Shown piece after piece: positions 27,054-37,196 of a stretch of DNA of 64,000 bases. Both the position numbers and the translations under genes were made by a program. The DNA lies in NCBI RefSeq assembly GCF_006494815.1, contig NZ_CP041091.1, positions 3,424,501 through 3,488,500 on the forward strand. The letters are read 5' to 3'. The stretch is from Nocardioides sambongensis (GTDB lineage Bacteria > Actinomycetota > Actinomycetes > Propionibacteriales > Nocardioidaceae). Positions within the stretch are counted from its first letter, which is position 1; each line of letters opens with the position of its first letter. The notes under the pieces are model-generated. The model made no database searches and was not told the origin of the DNA. It saw only the letters and a list, made by a program, of their open reading frames with translations.

Positions 27054-29159
27054 CTAGATATCGAGGAATCGCACGTCCTTGGCGTTGCGCTGGATGAACG
27101 ACCTGCGCTGCTCGACGTCCTCGCCCATCAGGATCGAGAAAATCTCGTCGGCCTGGGCGGCGTCCTCCAGGGTGACCTGCAGCAGCAGCCGCTGGTCGGG
27201 GTCCATGGTGGTCTCCCACAGCTCCTTGGCGTTCATCTCGCCGAGACCCTTGTAGCGCTGCACCGGGTTCTCCTTGGGCAGCTTCTTGCCGGCGGCCTGG
27301 CCGTCGCGCAGCAGCGCGTCGCGCTCGGCGTCGGAGTAGACGAACTCGTGCTCGTGCGGCTTGTTCCAGCGCAGCCGGTAGAGCGGGGGCTGGGCCATGT
27401 AGACGTAGCCGTGCTCGATCAGCGGCTTCATGAAGCGGAACAGCAGGGTCAGCAGCAGGGTGTTGATGTGGTGGCCGTCCACGTCGGCGTCGGCCATCAG
27501 CACGACCTTGTGGTAGCGCAGCTTGTCGAGGTCGAACTCCTCGGTGATGCCGGTGCCCAGCGCGGAGATGATCGACTGCACCTCCTGGTTGCCGAGCACC
27601 TTGTCGATCCGGGCCTTCTCGACGTTCAGGATCTTGCCGCGGATCGGGAGGATCGCCTGGATCCGGGGGTCGCGGCCCTGGCGCGCGGAGCCACCGGCGG
27701 AGTCACCCTCGACGATGAACACCTCGCACTCGGCGGGGTTGGTCGACTGGCAGTCGGACAGCTTGCCGGGCAGCCCGGCCCGGCCGAGCAGGCCCTTGCG
27801 GTCCCGGGCCAGGTCGCGCGCCTTGCGGGCCGCGATCCGCGCCGAGGCCGCCGCCTGCGAGCGGCGCACGATGTCCTTGCCCTCGGCCGGGTTCTTCTCC
27901 AGCCACTCACCGAGCCGGTCGTTGACCACCCGCTGCACGAAGCCCTTGGCCTCGGTGTTGCCGAGCTTGGTCTTGGTCTGACCCTCGAACTGCGGCTCGC
28001 CCACCTTGATCGAGATGATCGCGGTCAGGCCCTCGCGGATGTCGTCGCCGGAGACCCGGTCCTCACGCTTCTTGATCAGGCCCCACTCCTCGCCCCAGCC
28101 GTTGACCAGGCTGGTCAGCGCTGCCCGGAAGCCCTCCTCGTGGGTGCCGCCCTCGTGGGTGTTGATGTTGTTGGCGAAGGTGTGCACCGACTCGGTGTAG
28201 GTGGTGTTCCACTGCATCGCCACCTCCAGGCTCATGTGCGAGTCGGAGTCCACGGGCGTCTCCGCCTCGAAGCTGATCACCGTCGGGTTGGCGGCCTGCT
28301 TGGTGCGGTTGATGTGCTCGACGTAGTCGATCAGGCCGCGCTCGTACTTGAAGACCTGCCGCAGCCCGGCGCCCTCCCGCTTGATCGCGCCGGTGCCCTC
28401 CTCCCCGCCGTCGACCCGGGCCGGCACGGTGTCGTCGGCGACCGCGTCGGCCAGGTCGCCGGCGTCCTCGCGCTCGTCGATGACGACGATCTCCAGGCCC
28501 TTGTTGAGGAAGGCCATCTCCCGGATCCGGGTGGTGATCGTCTCCAGCGAGTAGGTCGTCGTCTCGAAGATCTCCTCGCTGGCGAACCAGGTGACCGTGG
28601 TGCCGGTGCGCTCACCGGGCTCCAGGTCGCGGACCTCGCGCAGGTCGTAGTCCGGGTCGCCCAGGGAGAACTCCTGCTCCCACAGCTTGCCCCGGTTCTT
28701 CACCTCGACCTTGAGCCGGGTGGAGAGCGCGTTCACCACGGACACACCCACGCCGTGCAGACCGCCGGAGACCTTGTAGCCGGCGCCGCCGAACTTGCCG
28801 CCCGCGTGCAGCACGGTCAGCGCCAGCGTGACCGCCGGGATCTCCTGGCCGGGCGCGGTGCCGGTCGGGATGCCGCGGCCGTTGTCCTCGACCTTGAGGG
28901 ATCCGTCGGCCTGCAGGGTCAGCACGATCCGGTCGCAGTGACCGGCCAGCGCCTCGTCCACCGCGTTGTCGACGATCTCCCAGATCAGGTGGTGCAGGCC
29001 GCGCTCGCCGGTGGAGCCGATGTACATGCCCGGTCGCTTGCGGACCGCCTCGAGCCCCTCCAGGACCTGGATCGCGGAGGCGTCGTAGTCCCCGGTGACG
29101 GCGACCGGAGCGGTGACCTCCGCGAGCTCCGCGGGCGTGGGCTGATCGGCTGTGGACAC
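27054..29159 (-). CDS. gyrB: DNA gyrase subunit B
   Basis: A 701-residue ATPase subunit of gyrase, uninterrupted. GHKL ATP site: [40 protein letters not shown]. Toprim: [15 protein letters not shown] (EGDSA) and [13 protein letters not shown] (DxDxD). The C-terminus ends [14 protein letters not shown] 29159 is preceded by GAAGAGG; the longer upstream ORF has no family similarity. gyrA follows after a 51-base gap in the same direction. Confidence 0.97.
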   Translation of the reverse strand: MSTADQPTPAELAEVTAPVAVTGDYDASAIQVLEGLEAVRKRPGMYIGSTGERGLHHLIWEIVDNAVDEALAGHCDRIVLTLQADGSLKVEDNGRGIPTGTAPGQEIPAVTLALTVLHAGGKFGGAGYKVSGGLHGVGVSVVNALSTRLKVEVKNRGKLWEQEFSLGDPDYDLREVRDLEPGERTGTTVTWFASEEIFETTTYSLETITTRIREMAFLNKGLEIVVIDEREDAGDLADAVADDTVPARVDGGEEGTGAIKREGAGLRQVFKYERGLIDYVEHINRTKQAANPTVISFEAETPVDSDSHMSLEVAMQWNTTYTESVHTFANNINTHEGGTHEEGFRAALTSLVNGWGEEWGLIKKREDRVSGDDIREGLTAIISIKVGEPQFEGQTKTKLGNTEAKGFVQRVVNDRLGEWLEKNPAEGKDIVRRSQAAASARIAARKARDLARDRKGLLGRAGLPGKLSDCQSTNPAECEVFIVEGDSAGGSARQGRDPRIQAILPIRGKILNVEKARIDKVLGNQEVQSIISALGTGITEEFDLDKLRYHKVVLMADADVDGHHINTLLLTLLFRFMKPLIEHGYVYMAQPPLYRLRWNKPHEHEFVYSDAERDALLRDGQAAGKKLPKENPVQRYKGLGEMNAKELWETTMDPDQRLLLQVTLEDAAQADEIFSILMGEDVEQRRSFIQRNAKDVRFLDI

Positions 29160-29470
29160 ACGAACCTCTTCGGGTCGGCGATCCGCGCGCGTGCGCGCGG
29201 GACGGGCATGACGCTGGCCGAGTCGAGCGCCCCGGAGTCCCGGTGGCGGCATGGTCCCGGCCAGATCGCCATGATACCCCGTAGAACGCCTCAGATCACG
29301 GTGCGCCGCTCGCACGGGGGACGACCGGCGCTGCCCGTGGCCGCTCAGAGGCCCGCAATCGCCATTCTGCGCGCCGCGGAGGGGGGTCGCCAAAGGCCAG
29401 TACGGCGAAACCGCTGCCAACGGCTCTGGTGCGGGACGGGTGGAGCCTCATCCGACGCGGCGCGCGGCGC
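29160..29470 (-). promoter_or_regulatory. gyrB leader and promoter region
   Basis: A 311-base gap upstream of gyrB. It holds a perfect inverted repeat (CCGCGCGC-GT-GCGCGCGG, 29183-29200) 24 bases before the start codon, and a TATCAT -10-like element on the minus strand at 29271-29276 without a convincing -35. No small gene is evident. The leader hairpin could mediate control of gyrB; that is inference. Confidence 0.45.
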
Positions 29471-30097
29471 TCACCCGTAGGTGTCCCGCGGGCCCCGCGA
29501 ACCCCGGGCACTGCGACGGCCGTGCTTCCAGCTCGGCGCGTTCGGTCCGCGCACCTCCACCACGGTCACGGTCCCGTCGCCCAGCTCGTCGTTGAGGCGT
29601 CGTACGACGTCGGCGGCGAGCAGCTTCAGCTGGGTGGCCCAGGCGGTGGACTCGGTGCGCACCACCAGTACGCCGTCGAGCAGCGTCTCGGGCGTGGAGT
29701 GCGCGCCGATCTCCGGGCCGACGATCTCGGTCCACCGGGCGAAGACGCCGCGCACCTGCAGGTCCAACGCCCAGCCGCGGTCGCCGATCAGCCGGTCGAG
29801 CTCGCTGCCGACCCCCTGCGGATCCCGGCCGTCGGGGTGCGCGCCGCTCATCTGCGCCTCGCCCGGCCGGATCCGCCGGTTGCGGCGCTTGGCGCCGTCC
29901 GGACCGAACGGTGAGCGGGCGCCGCCGCTGCGCCGGGCGCGGGGATCCGTCGCCGGCGTCGATCCGGCCGCCGAGCGCATCGCGCTGCGGGCCAGGTCCA
30001 GCCCGTCGGGCTCGTAGCCGGCCTCGTCGGGCGGAGTCTCGGCCGACTCCTCGGCGCCCTCGGCGCCGTCGGAGTGCTCGGTCGGGTCAGTCGGCAC
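29471..30097 (-). CDS. dciA: DciA-like DUF721 protein
   Basis: A 208-residue protein with a disordered, charged N-terminus (~100 residues) and a C-terminal DUF721 domain ([53 protein letters not shown]). DUF721 proteins include DciA, the ancestral loader of the DnaB replicative helicase, and the gene stands between recF and gyrB as in other actinobacteria. Its start overlaps the end of recF by 11 bases, implying coupling. Family role is known; activity here is inferred. Confidence 0.85.
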   Translation of the reverse strand: MPTDPTEHSDGAEGAEESAETPPDEAGYEPDGLDLARSAMRSAAGSTPATDPRARRSGGARSPFGPDGAKRRNRRIRPGEAQMSGAHPDGRDPQGVGSELDRLIGDRGWALDLQVRGVFARWTEIVGPEIGAHSTPETLLDGVLVVRTESTAWATQLKLLAADVVRRLNDELGDGTVTVVEVRGPNAPSWKHGRRSARGSRGPRDTYG

Positions 30098-31255
30098 GTC
30101 GGACCTCCCCGTCGGCGACGTGGAAGGTCACGCCCCGCAGCTCCGCCGGTACGTCGGCCTCGACTGCCGCGGTGACCAGCACCTGCTCGGCCCCGGCGAC
30201 CAGGGCGGCCAGCTGGGCGCGACGGTCGGAGTCGAGCTCGGCGAAGACATCGTCGAGGATCAGGATCGGGTCGTCGCCGTCGGCGCGGAGCAGGTCGTAG
30301 GCGGCCAGCCGCAGCGCCAGCGCGAACGACCACGACTCCCCGTGCGAGGCGTAGCCCTTCGCGGGCAGCCGCGCCGACTCCGGCTGGTCGCCGGGACCGA
30401 GGGTCAGCTGCAGCTCGTCGCGGTGCGGCCCGACCAGGGTGACCCCGCGGTCGATCTCGTCGCGCTGTCGCCGCGCCAGCTCGGCGCGGAACACCTCCGC
30501 GATCTCCTCCGACGCCGGGACTCCCTCCACGGCGGCCGTCTCCACCGCTACCGTCCCGGCGTAACCGAGCCGGGCGTCGTCGCGCGACGCCCCGCGGGCC
30601 ACCGCCTCGTACGCCTTGCCCAGGTACGGCGCCAGGTCGGCGACCAGGCGCAGCCGGGCGGCGAGCAGCTCGGTGCCGGTGGTGACCAGGTGGTCGTCCC
30701 ACACGGCCAGCGTGGCCAGCGCCGCGTCCCGACTGCTGCCGCGCGCCGAGTAGAGCGTCTTGAGCAGGGTGTTGCGCTGCTTGAGCACCCGGTCGTAGTC
30801 GGCCCGGGTGCCGGCGTACCGAGGAGCGCGCAGCACCAGGAGTTCGTCGAGGAAGCGGCGCCGCTCGCCCGGATCCCCCTTGACCAGGGCCAGGTCGTCG
30901 GGGGAGAAGACGACGGTGCGCACCAGCCCCACGATCTCCCGGGCGCGGGGGAGCGGGGAGCGGTTCACCCGGGCCCGGTTCGACCTGCCGGGGTTGAGCT
31001 CCACCTCGAGCACCGCGGTCCGTCCGTCGCGGACCACCGCGGCGCGCACGATCGCCTGCGGCTGACCGGCCCGGATCAGCGGCGCGTCGGAGGCGACCCG
31101 GTGCGAGGAGAGCCGGGAGAGGTAGTCGATCGCCTCGACCAGGTTGGTCTTGCCCTGGCCGTTGCGGCCGACGAACGCGGTGACGCCGGGGCGAGGTCGA
31201 CGTCGAGGGCCGGGTAGGACCGGAAGTCGTGGAGGCTCAGCCGCGCGACGTGCAC
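30087..31255 (-). CDS. recF: RecF recombination/repair protein (frameshifted in this sequence)
   Basis: RecF, a Rad50-like ATPase loading RecA at gaps and stalled forks. The N-terminal [23 protein letters not shown] is in one frame; Walker A ([19 protein letters not shown]) and everything after are in another. The signature ([17 protein letters not shown]) and Walker B ([13 protein letters not shown]) are intact. One added base in CCGGGG at 31186-31191 gives [16 protein letters not shown] 31255 has GGAGGAG just upstream. About 390 residues when repaired. An essential-synteny gene with a minor error, not a pseudogene. Confidence 0.95.
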
Positions 31256-31400
31256 GTCTCCTCCTTCTCGTCCACACCCTCGATCCGCACACGGATCCCC
31301 TCGGCGCACCATCCTTCCGCTCCGGTGTGCGCACGAGAAATCGCCCGCAGGGCCGTCCGACGACGTTTCAACAGGCTCCGATCAGCCTAGGCTGCTGCGC

Positions 31401-31865
31401 ATGACGCAACCACCGAACCCGCCGTACGGCGCTCCCGGCGAGCAGCCTCCGCAGGGTCAGCCCTACGGCTACCCGCAGCAGCCGGCCGGCTACGCCGCAC
31501 CGACCGGCCCGTTCTTCGTCTCCTACATGGGCCAGGAGCAGGGCCCGATCGACTACGGCGGCCTCGCGCAGATGGCGGTCACCGCGCAGATCAAGCCGGA
31601 CACCCCGGTCCGCACCGCCGACTCGCAGCAGTACTACGCCGCGCGCGACATCCCCGGCCTCTACTCCGACAAGGAGTGGCTGACCACGGTGCTGATCTCG
31701 TGGTTCCTCGGCTCCTTCGGCGTGGACCGCTTCTACCTGGGCTACACCGGTCTCGGTGTCGCCAAGCTGCTCACCCTGGGCGGCTGCGGCATCTGGTCGC
31801 TGATCGACCTGATCCTGATCCTGCTCCGCAAGGTCCCGGACTCCAACGGTCGTCCGCTGCGCTGA
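31401..31865 (+). CDS. TM2 domain protein with GYF-like region
   Basis: A 154-residue protein. The first ~35 residues are Pro/Gln/Gly-rich, residues ~37-88 resemble a GYF_2-like domain ([27 protein letters not shown]), and the rest is a TM2 domain: [38 protein letters not shown] then a second segment [12 protein letters not shown]. Function of TM2 proteins in bacteria is unknown. Divergent from recF and followed by a DUF2752 gene; the pair interrupts the usual dnaN-gnd-recF line. Confidence 0.85.
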   Translation: MTQPPNPPYGAPGEQPPQGQPYGYPQQPAGYAAPTGPFFVSYMGQEQGPIDYGGLAQMAVTAQIKPDTPVRTADSQQYYAARDIPGLYSDKEWLTTVLISWFLGSFGVDRFYLGYTGLGVAKLLTLGGCGIWSLIDLILILLRKVPDSNGRPLR

Positions 31866-31929
31866 GCCTGTGCACCCAAGCTGAGCCCGTGCATCTCGAC
31901 CGGCCTGGGTCGCGCGGCATGATGGCCGC

Positions 31930-32336
31930 GTGACCGACCTCCGTACGACGACCCCGTCGCTGACGAGCGCCCAGCTGCTCGCCGGCGGCGGGGTCGTCGC
32001 GTTGGCGGCGTCGTACCTCTTCTCCCCGGAGACGATCGAGGACGGGCCGGTGCTCTGCCCGTTCCGCCGGCTCACCGGCCTGCCCTGCCCGGCTGCGGGT
32101 TGACCCGGTCGTGGGTCTACGCCAGCCACGGCTGGTGGCGCGAGTCGTTCCTGGCCCACCCCTTCGGGCTCCTCGGCATCGCCGTGGTGCTGGTGCTGGC
32201 GGTGCTGCTGGTCCGCGCCCGGGTGACCGGACGCCGCGGACCGGACCTGGACCGCTGGGTGCGCCATCCGGTCGCGATCACGATCGCCGCCGCGTGGCTG
32301 GTCTTCGCGGTGGTGCGCGCGGTGCTGGCGGCCTGA
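31930..32336 (+). CDS. DUF2752 membrane protein (frameshifted in this sequence)
   Basis: About 135 residues when repaired. GTG 31930 opens VTDLRTTTPSL..., with one hydrophobic segment, then CPFRRLTGLPCP, where the frame breaks. The other frame supplies CGLTRSWVYASHGWWRESFLAHPFGLLG, giving the DUF2752 signature CPxxxxTGxPCPGCGLTR. One base is missing around CCCGG at about 32088-32092. Function unknown; the same family often neighbours TM2 proteins. The stop codon lies in a hairpin shared with gnd. Confidence 0.8.
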
Positions 32337-32353
32337 GCCTCAGCTTGGCTCAG
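32333..32353. terminator. Bidirectional hairpin containing both convergent stop codons
   Basis: CTGAGCC (32333-32339) pairs perfectly with GGCTCAG (32347-32353) around a 7-base loop. The DUF2752 TGA (32334-32336) and the gnd TGA (32350-32352 on the other strand) sit symmetrically in the two arms. No U tract, but the position suits a bidirectional terminator. Confidence 0.55.
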
Positions 32354-33264
32354 CCGGGGTTCTCCTCGCCGCCGGGCGGCGGCGAGGTGTGCACGGCGTG
32401 CCCGCCGAACTGGTTGCGCATCGCGGCGATCGCCTTCATCGCCGGGCTGTCGTCCTGGCGCGAGGTGAACCGGGCGAAGAGCGAGGAGGCGATCACGTGC
32501 ATCGGCACCGCGTTGTCGATCGCGGCCTCCACCGTCCACCGACCCTCGCCGGAGTCGTCGGCGTAGCCGCGGAGCTGGTCGAGGTGCTCGTCGGCCTGGA
32601 CCGCCTCGGTGAGCAGGTCGAGCAGCCAGGAGCGGATCACGGTGCCGCTGCGCCAGGAGTCGAAGATGTCGGGCACGTTGTCGACGATGTCGACCTTCTC
32701 GAGCAGCTCCCAGCCCTCGGCGTAGGACTGCATCATCGCGTACTCGATGCCGTTGTGGACCATCTTGGCGAAGTGGCCGGCGCCGGCCGCCTTGCCGGCG
32801 TGGACGAAGCCGCCCTCGTCGGGCTTCAGCGCGTCGAAGATCGGCTGGGCCAGGGCGACGTGCTCCTCGGCACCGCCGCACATCAGTGCGTAGCCGTTCT
32901 CCAGGCCCCAGACGCCGCCGGAGACGCCGCAGTCGACGAACCCGATGCCGGCGGTGGCCAGGTCGGCCGCGTGCTCGGCGTCGTCGGTGTACTTGGAGTT
33001 GCCGCCGTCGATGACCAGGTCGCCCTCGTGGAGCAGGCCCTTGAGGTCGGCGATGGTGGCATGGGTCGGGTCGCCGGCCGGCACCATCACCCACACCACG
33101 GCGGGGGAGGGGAGGGCCTCGACCATCGCGGCCAGGCTGTCGACGTCGCTGACCTCGGGGTTGCGGTCGTACCCGACGACGGTGTGGCCGGCGTTGCGCA
33201 ACCGGGTGCGCATGTTGCCGCCCATCTTCCCGAGTCCGACGAGTCCGATCTCCATGTGCGTCAC
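32350..33264 (-). CDS. gnd: 6-phosphogluconate dehydrogenase, short (NAD-type) form
   Basis: A 304-residue enzyme converting 6-phosphogluconate to ribulose-5-phosphate and CO2. N-terminal Rossmann fold MEIGLVGLGKMGGNM with VVGYDRN (the dinucleotide site lacks the classic NADP Arg cluster), then DGGNSKYTDDAEHAADLATAGIGFVDCGVSGGVWGLENG and catalytic HAGKAAGAGHFAKMVHNGIEYAMMQ. The length fits the short GntZ-like class. GTG 33264 has GGAGAA upstream; ATG 33255 is an internal alternative. Lies between dnaN and recF, as in other actinobacteria. Confidence 0.9.
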   Translation of the reverse strand: MTHMEIGLVGLGKMGGNMRTRLRNAGHTVVGYDRNPEVSDVDSLAAMVEALPSPAVVWVMVPAGDPTHATIADLKGLLHEGDLVIDGGNSKYTDDAEHAADLATAGIGFVDCGVSGGVWGLENGYALMCGGAEEHVALAQPIFDALKPDEGGFVHAGKAAGAGHFAKMVHNGIEYAMMQSYAEGWELLEKVDIVDNVPDIFDSWRSGTVIRSWLLDLLTEAVQADEHLDQLRGYADDSGEGRWTVEAAIDNAVPMHVIASSLFARFTSRQDDSPAMKAIAAMRNQFGGHAVHTSPPPGGEENPG

Positions 33265-33325
33265 CTGTTCTCCGTGGGGGACCTGTGCGTGCGTGCCGGC
33301 GTGCCGCGGCCGGGACCGCCGGGGC

Positions 33326-34462
33326 TCAGCTCAGCAGGCGGCGCGGCATCAGCAGGTAGCGGAAGCTGGCCGCGTCGCTGTCGGCGTCGGTGACGCCGCT
33401 GATCACCACCGGCTTGGCCGGCTGGGTGAAGGCGAGCTCCACCTCGGCCTCGTCCATCGCGTTGAGGCCGTCGAGCAGGAACTGCGGGTTGAAGCCGGTG
33501 ACCAGGTCGTCGCCGTCGATCTGCGCGGGAACTCCCTCGGAGGCCTGGGCCTCGTCGTCGGAGCCGGCGTCCAGGGTCAGCACCCCGTCGGCGAAGGCGA
33601 GCCGGACCGCCGAGTTGCGCTCGGCGACCAGGGCCACCCGCTTGACCGACTCGATCAGCGACTTCCGCTCGATCTTGGCGGTGGTGAGCTTCTCGTTGGG
33701 GAAGAGGCTGCGGACCTTGGGGAACTCCCCGTCCAGCAACCGCGTGGTGGTACGACGTACCCCGCCCGGTCCCTGTCCTTCGAAGCCGATCAGGCCGTCG
33801 CCGGATCCGCTGGCCGACAGCGCGATGGTGACGTCGCCGCCGGTCAGCGACTTCGCGGTGTCGCCGAGCACCTTCGCCGGGACCAGCGCCGCCATCGACG
33901 CGTCCGGCGTGCTCGGGCGCCAGGTCAGCTCGCGCTGAGAGAGCCGGAACCGGTCGGTGGCGAGCAGTGCGATGTTGTCGCCCTCGATCTCCAGGCGGAC
34001 ACCGGTCAGCACCGGGAGCATGTCGTCGCGGCCGGCCGCGGTGACCGCCTGGGCGACGGCGTGCGCGAAGTCCTCGCTGCTCACCACGCCGCTGGCCGCC
34101 GGCATGTCCGGGATGCTCGGGTAGTCCTCGACCGGCATCGTCTGCAGCGAGAACCGGGTGGAGCCGCAGGTGACCGCGACCCGCGCGCCGTCGAGCGCGA
34201 GCTCGACCGGCTTGGCCGGGAGCGCGCGGCAGATGTCGGCGAGGAGGCGGCCGCTGACCAGGGCGGTGCCCTCGTCGGAGATGTCGGCCTCGAGCGTCGC
34301 CCGTGCGGAGGTCTCGTAGTCGAAGGTGGACAGCACCAGGCCGTCGGCACCCGCCTCGATCAGCAGGCCGGCCAGCACCGGGGCGCTCGGACGCACCGGA
34401 AGACTGCGCGCTGCCCAGGCGACGGCGTCAGCGAGGACATCGCGGTCGACTCTGAACTTCAC
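33326..34462 (-). CDS. dnaN: DNA polymerase III beta clamp
   Basis: A 378-residue sliding clamp, uninterrupted. Three repeated clamp folds are evident: MKFRVDRDVLADAVAWAARSLPVRPSAPVLAGLLIEA; LPVLTGVRLEIEGDNIALLATDRFRLSQREL; and the C-terminal VVISGVTDADSDAASFRYLLMPRRL. GTG 34462 follows AGAGG about nine bases upstream; the longer upstream frame has no clamp similarity. It is separated from dnaA by the origin region. Confidence 0.97.
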   Translation of the reverse strand: MKFRVDRDVLADAVAWAARSLPVRPSAPVLAGLLIEAGADGLVLSTFDYETSARATLEADISDEGTALVSGRLLADICRALPAKPVELALDGARVAVTCGSTRFSLQTMPVEDYPSIPDMPAASGVVSSEDFAHAVAQAVTAAGRDDMLPVLTGVRLEIEGDNIALLATDRFRLSQRELTWRPSTPDASMAALVPAKVLGDTAKSLTGGDVTIALSASGSGDGLIGFEGQGPGGVRRTTTRLLDGEFPKVRSLFPNEKLTTAKIERKSLIESVKRVALVAERNSAVRLAFADGVLTLDAGSDDEAQASEGVPAQIDGDDLVTGFNPQFLLDGLNAMDEAEVELAFTQPAKPVVISGVTDADSDAASFRYLLMPRRLLS

Positions 34463-34910
34463 TACGGCGTACCTCTTCTGCGACGGGCCTGCGACGACCG
34501 CCGGGTCGCCGTCTGCCGGGACGTGGTGGACAGTCCGCTCCGAATCCCACGGACATTCCTGCACCGAGCATCCTGCCACGGGCGCGGTCGCCGTGTGGCG
34601 TGCGGGCGAAGGGATCCGTCCCGCCGATCGGGTTCATCCCCAGGCCGGGGCCCGGGAGAAGTTCACGAGCTGTCTGGTGCCTAGGTAATTCGGGAGGAGT
34701 AATAGCACCGGTGGAAACTGTGGATGACACTCGTTCCGGCAGGTCAGCGCCGGATCCGGCGGGGGAGAACGGTGTGGATGAAATCGGGCTGACCTGTGCC
34801 GCGGTGTGGAGCCGGACGGGTCTGGGGAGGGCGCTCCCGGTGGGTCCACGGAATCCTCCCCGTGTAGTTCGCACCGTTTTCCCGGGTTCATCCACAGGCC
34901 TGGAGGGCGA
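34463..34910. other. Putative oriC segment between dnaA and dnaN
   Basis: A 448-base non-coding gap. DnaA-box-like 9-mers are TGTGGATGA at 34719-34727 and 34773-34781, and TCATCCACA at 34888-34896 (same sequence on the opposite strand), each one base from the TTATCCACA consensus. Non-coding length and the dnaA-dnaN position fit actinobacterial oriC, which normally has more boxes than I can see; others may be too degenerate for the eye. Confidence 0.65.
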
Positions 34911-36486
34911 TCAACCCTGGCGGGCCTGCATCTTGACCCGGTTGGTGAGCTCGCTGACCTGGTTGAACACGGCGCGCCGCTCGCCGAGCAGCTGGTTGAT
35001 CTTGCGCTCGGCGTACATCACGGTGGTGTGGTCGCGGTTGCCGAACTGGGCGCCGATCTTGGGCAGCGAGAGCCCGGTGAGCTCGCGGCAGAGGTACATC
35101 GCGATCTGGCGGGCCATCACCAGGTGGCGGCCACGGCTGGGTCCGGTGAGCTCCTCGATGGAGAGCCCGAAGTAGGCAGCGGTCTGCGCGATGATCAGCG
35201 GCGCGGTGATCTCGGGCTCGCCGCCCTCGGGATCAGGTCCTTGAGCACGATCTCGGCCAGGGTCAGGTCGACCTCCTGGCGGTTCAGGTTCGCGAAGGCG
35301 GTGACCCGGATCAGGGCGCCCTCGAGCTCGCGGATGTTGGTCTGGATCTTCGAGGCGATGAACTCGAGCACGTCCGAGGGCGCGGTCAGCCGGTCCATCG
35401 CGGCTTTCTTCCGCAGGATCGCGATCCGGGTCTCCAGGTCCGGCGGCTGTACGTCGGTGATCAGGCCCCACTCGAACCGGTTGCGGAGCCGGTCCTCCAG
35501 CGCCTCGAGCCGCTTGGGCGGGCGGTCGGAGGTGAGCACGATCTGCTTGTTGGCGTTGTGCAGCGTGTTGAAGGTGTGGAAGAACTCCTCCTGGGTCTGG
35601 GTCTTCCCCTCCAGGAACTGGATGTCGTCGATCAGCAGGACGTCCACGTCGCGGTACTTCCGCTTGAACCGGTCCTGCCGGTCGTCGCGGATCGCGTTGA
35701 TGAACTCGTTGGTGAACTCCTCGCTGGAGACGTAACGCACCTTGGAGCCGGCGTAGATCGTGCGGACGTAGTGACCGATGGCGTGCAGCAGGTGCGTCTT
35801 GCCGAGACCGGACTCGCCGTAGACCAGCAGCGGGTTGTAGCTGCGGCCGGGAGCCTCGGAGACCGCGACCGCCGCGGCGTGCGGGAACCGGTTGGAGGAT
35901 CCGATGACGAACGTCTCGAACGTGTACTTGGGGTTGAGCCGTGACTCACCGGGTGCGGCGCTGGGCTGCGAGATCTGGTTCACCGGCGTGGTCACGCCGG
36001 CGCCGGTCGGCTCGGCGGGGTCGAACCCCGTGGCCGGCGCCTGCTCGGTGCTCGTGGCCACGTCGACCTGTCGCTTTGTCGACATGTCGACGGTCGGCGC
36101 GGCAGGCGCTGCCGGCTCGCTCGGGGCGTCGGTGGCGGTCGGGAAGTCGCCCGCGTAGGGGTCGCTGCCGTCCGGTGACTGGGTGAGCAGGTCGGCGTCG
36201 ACGGTGACCGCGAGCTGGATGTCGTGCTGGTAGCGCTCGCTCAGCGCGTTCTCGATCGGTGCCCGCATCCGGTTCTCCAGGCGTCCGCGGGTGAAGTCGT
36301 CGGGGACGGCCACGATCGCGGTGGTCCCGTGCAGCGTGATCGGCTTGCTCGCCTGGAGCCAGGCGCGCTGGTGGGCCTCGAGGTCGTCCACGATGGCGCG
36401 CCACACCTGGGCGAGGCGTTCGTCGGGGTTCACCGGGGCGGTGGGGTGGTCTCGTCGCTGCCCTGGTGCTCGGGGTTCCCGGTCAC
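34911..36486 (-). CDS. dnaA: Chromosomal replication initiator DnaA (two frame breaks in this sequence)
   Basis: DnaA, ~525 residues when repaired. N-terminal domain I ([27 protein letters not shown]), a variable linker, AAA+ domain (Walker [12 protein letters not shown], Walker [15 protein letters not shown], sensor [10 protein letters not shown]), and the DNA-binding helix-turn-helix [14 protein letters not shown]. The C-terminal part breaks at GGG 35229-35231 (one base restores [11 protein letters not shown]). A second break near GGGG 36443-36446 is needed if translation starts at GTG 36486, which has GAGAGG five bases upstream; otherwise GTG 36433 would start without one. Neither break can be real in a living cell. 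Confidence 0.96.
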
Positions 36487-37020
36487 GTCTGCCTCTCGCT
36501 CGCTGCTGGTCGGTCGCGGTCCGGATCGGTCGGACGCTGATCCGGTTCCACAAGTTTGTCCACAGGCTGTGAACGTGGCGCCGCCGGGGGTGGAGGAGCC
36601 TGACCGAGGCCGATCGTGGAAGGCCGGGTGACCGAGGTTTCCGCAGGTCAGATGCAGGTAGAGGGAGCATCGGGCGTCACGGGCCGCTTCGGCACCAGGA
36701 CCACACCGTGGAGCGGCGGGGAATCCCGGAAGGTTCGAAACTAGTCGCCCGCAGGCCTGTGGATCAAGACGCTATCCACAGGTGGTCGGGCACCGCTCCC
36801 GGGACCCTCGTCCCGGGGGTGCGCGCTGGTTTGACCCTGTCTTCGCGCACCGCGTACCGTAGGTCGGTCTGCCGTTGTCGACCGGTGCCGCATGTCCACG
36901 ACGCCCAGACCCGCCGCACGCGGGAGCTGGGAGCGTGGCTGCGCGGTGCCGGCCGACCCACGGCGCGGTGTCCTGCCGCGTATCGGCATACCCTTCCCAA
37001 CCACCTTTGAGAGGTCAGAC
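36487..37020. promoter_or_regulatory. dnaA-rpmH intergenic region with DnaA boxes
   Basis: A 534-base divergent region. A perfect actinobacterial DnaA box TTGTCCACA is at 36556-36564. Two more are TGTGGATCA at 36758-36766 and CTATCCACA at 36772-36780, facing each other 5 bases apart. It must hold the dnaA promoter(s) and may be the second half of a bipartite origin or an autoregulatory site. Confidence 0.65.
36831..36860 (+). promoter_or_regulatory. Candidate rpmH promoter
   Basis: TTGACC (36831-36836), an 18-base spacer, then TACCGT (36855-36860) form a plausible housekeeping -35/-10 pair about 160 bases before rpmH. The match was found by eye and transcription start is unmapped. Confidence 0.5.
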
Positions 37021-37158
37021 GTGAGCAAGCGGACGTACCAGCCGAACAACCGTCGTCGTCACAAGACGCACGGCTTCCGACTGCGCATGCGCACCCGTGC
37101 GGGTCGCGCGATCCTGGCGAACCGGCGCCGGAAGGGCCGCAAGAGCCTCGCCGTCTGA
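37021..37158 (+). CDS. rpmH: 50S ribosomal protein L34
   Basis: A 45-residue highly basic protein, [20 protein letters not shown] at the start and [10 protein letters not shown] at the end, matching L34. GTG 37021 is preceded by GAGAGG. It begins the rightward rpmH-rnpA-yidD-yidC-jag-rsmG block. Confidence 0.98.
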   Translation: MSKRTYQPNNRRRHKTHGFRLRMRTRAGRAILANRRRKGRKSLAV

Positions 37159-37196
37159 GGCGGACATGTGCCGCCTCTGCCGGGGCCGGTGCTGAC

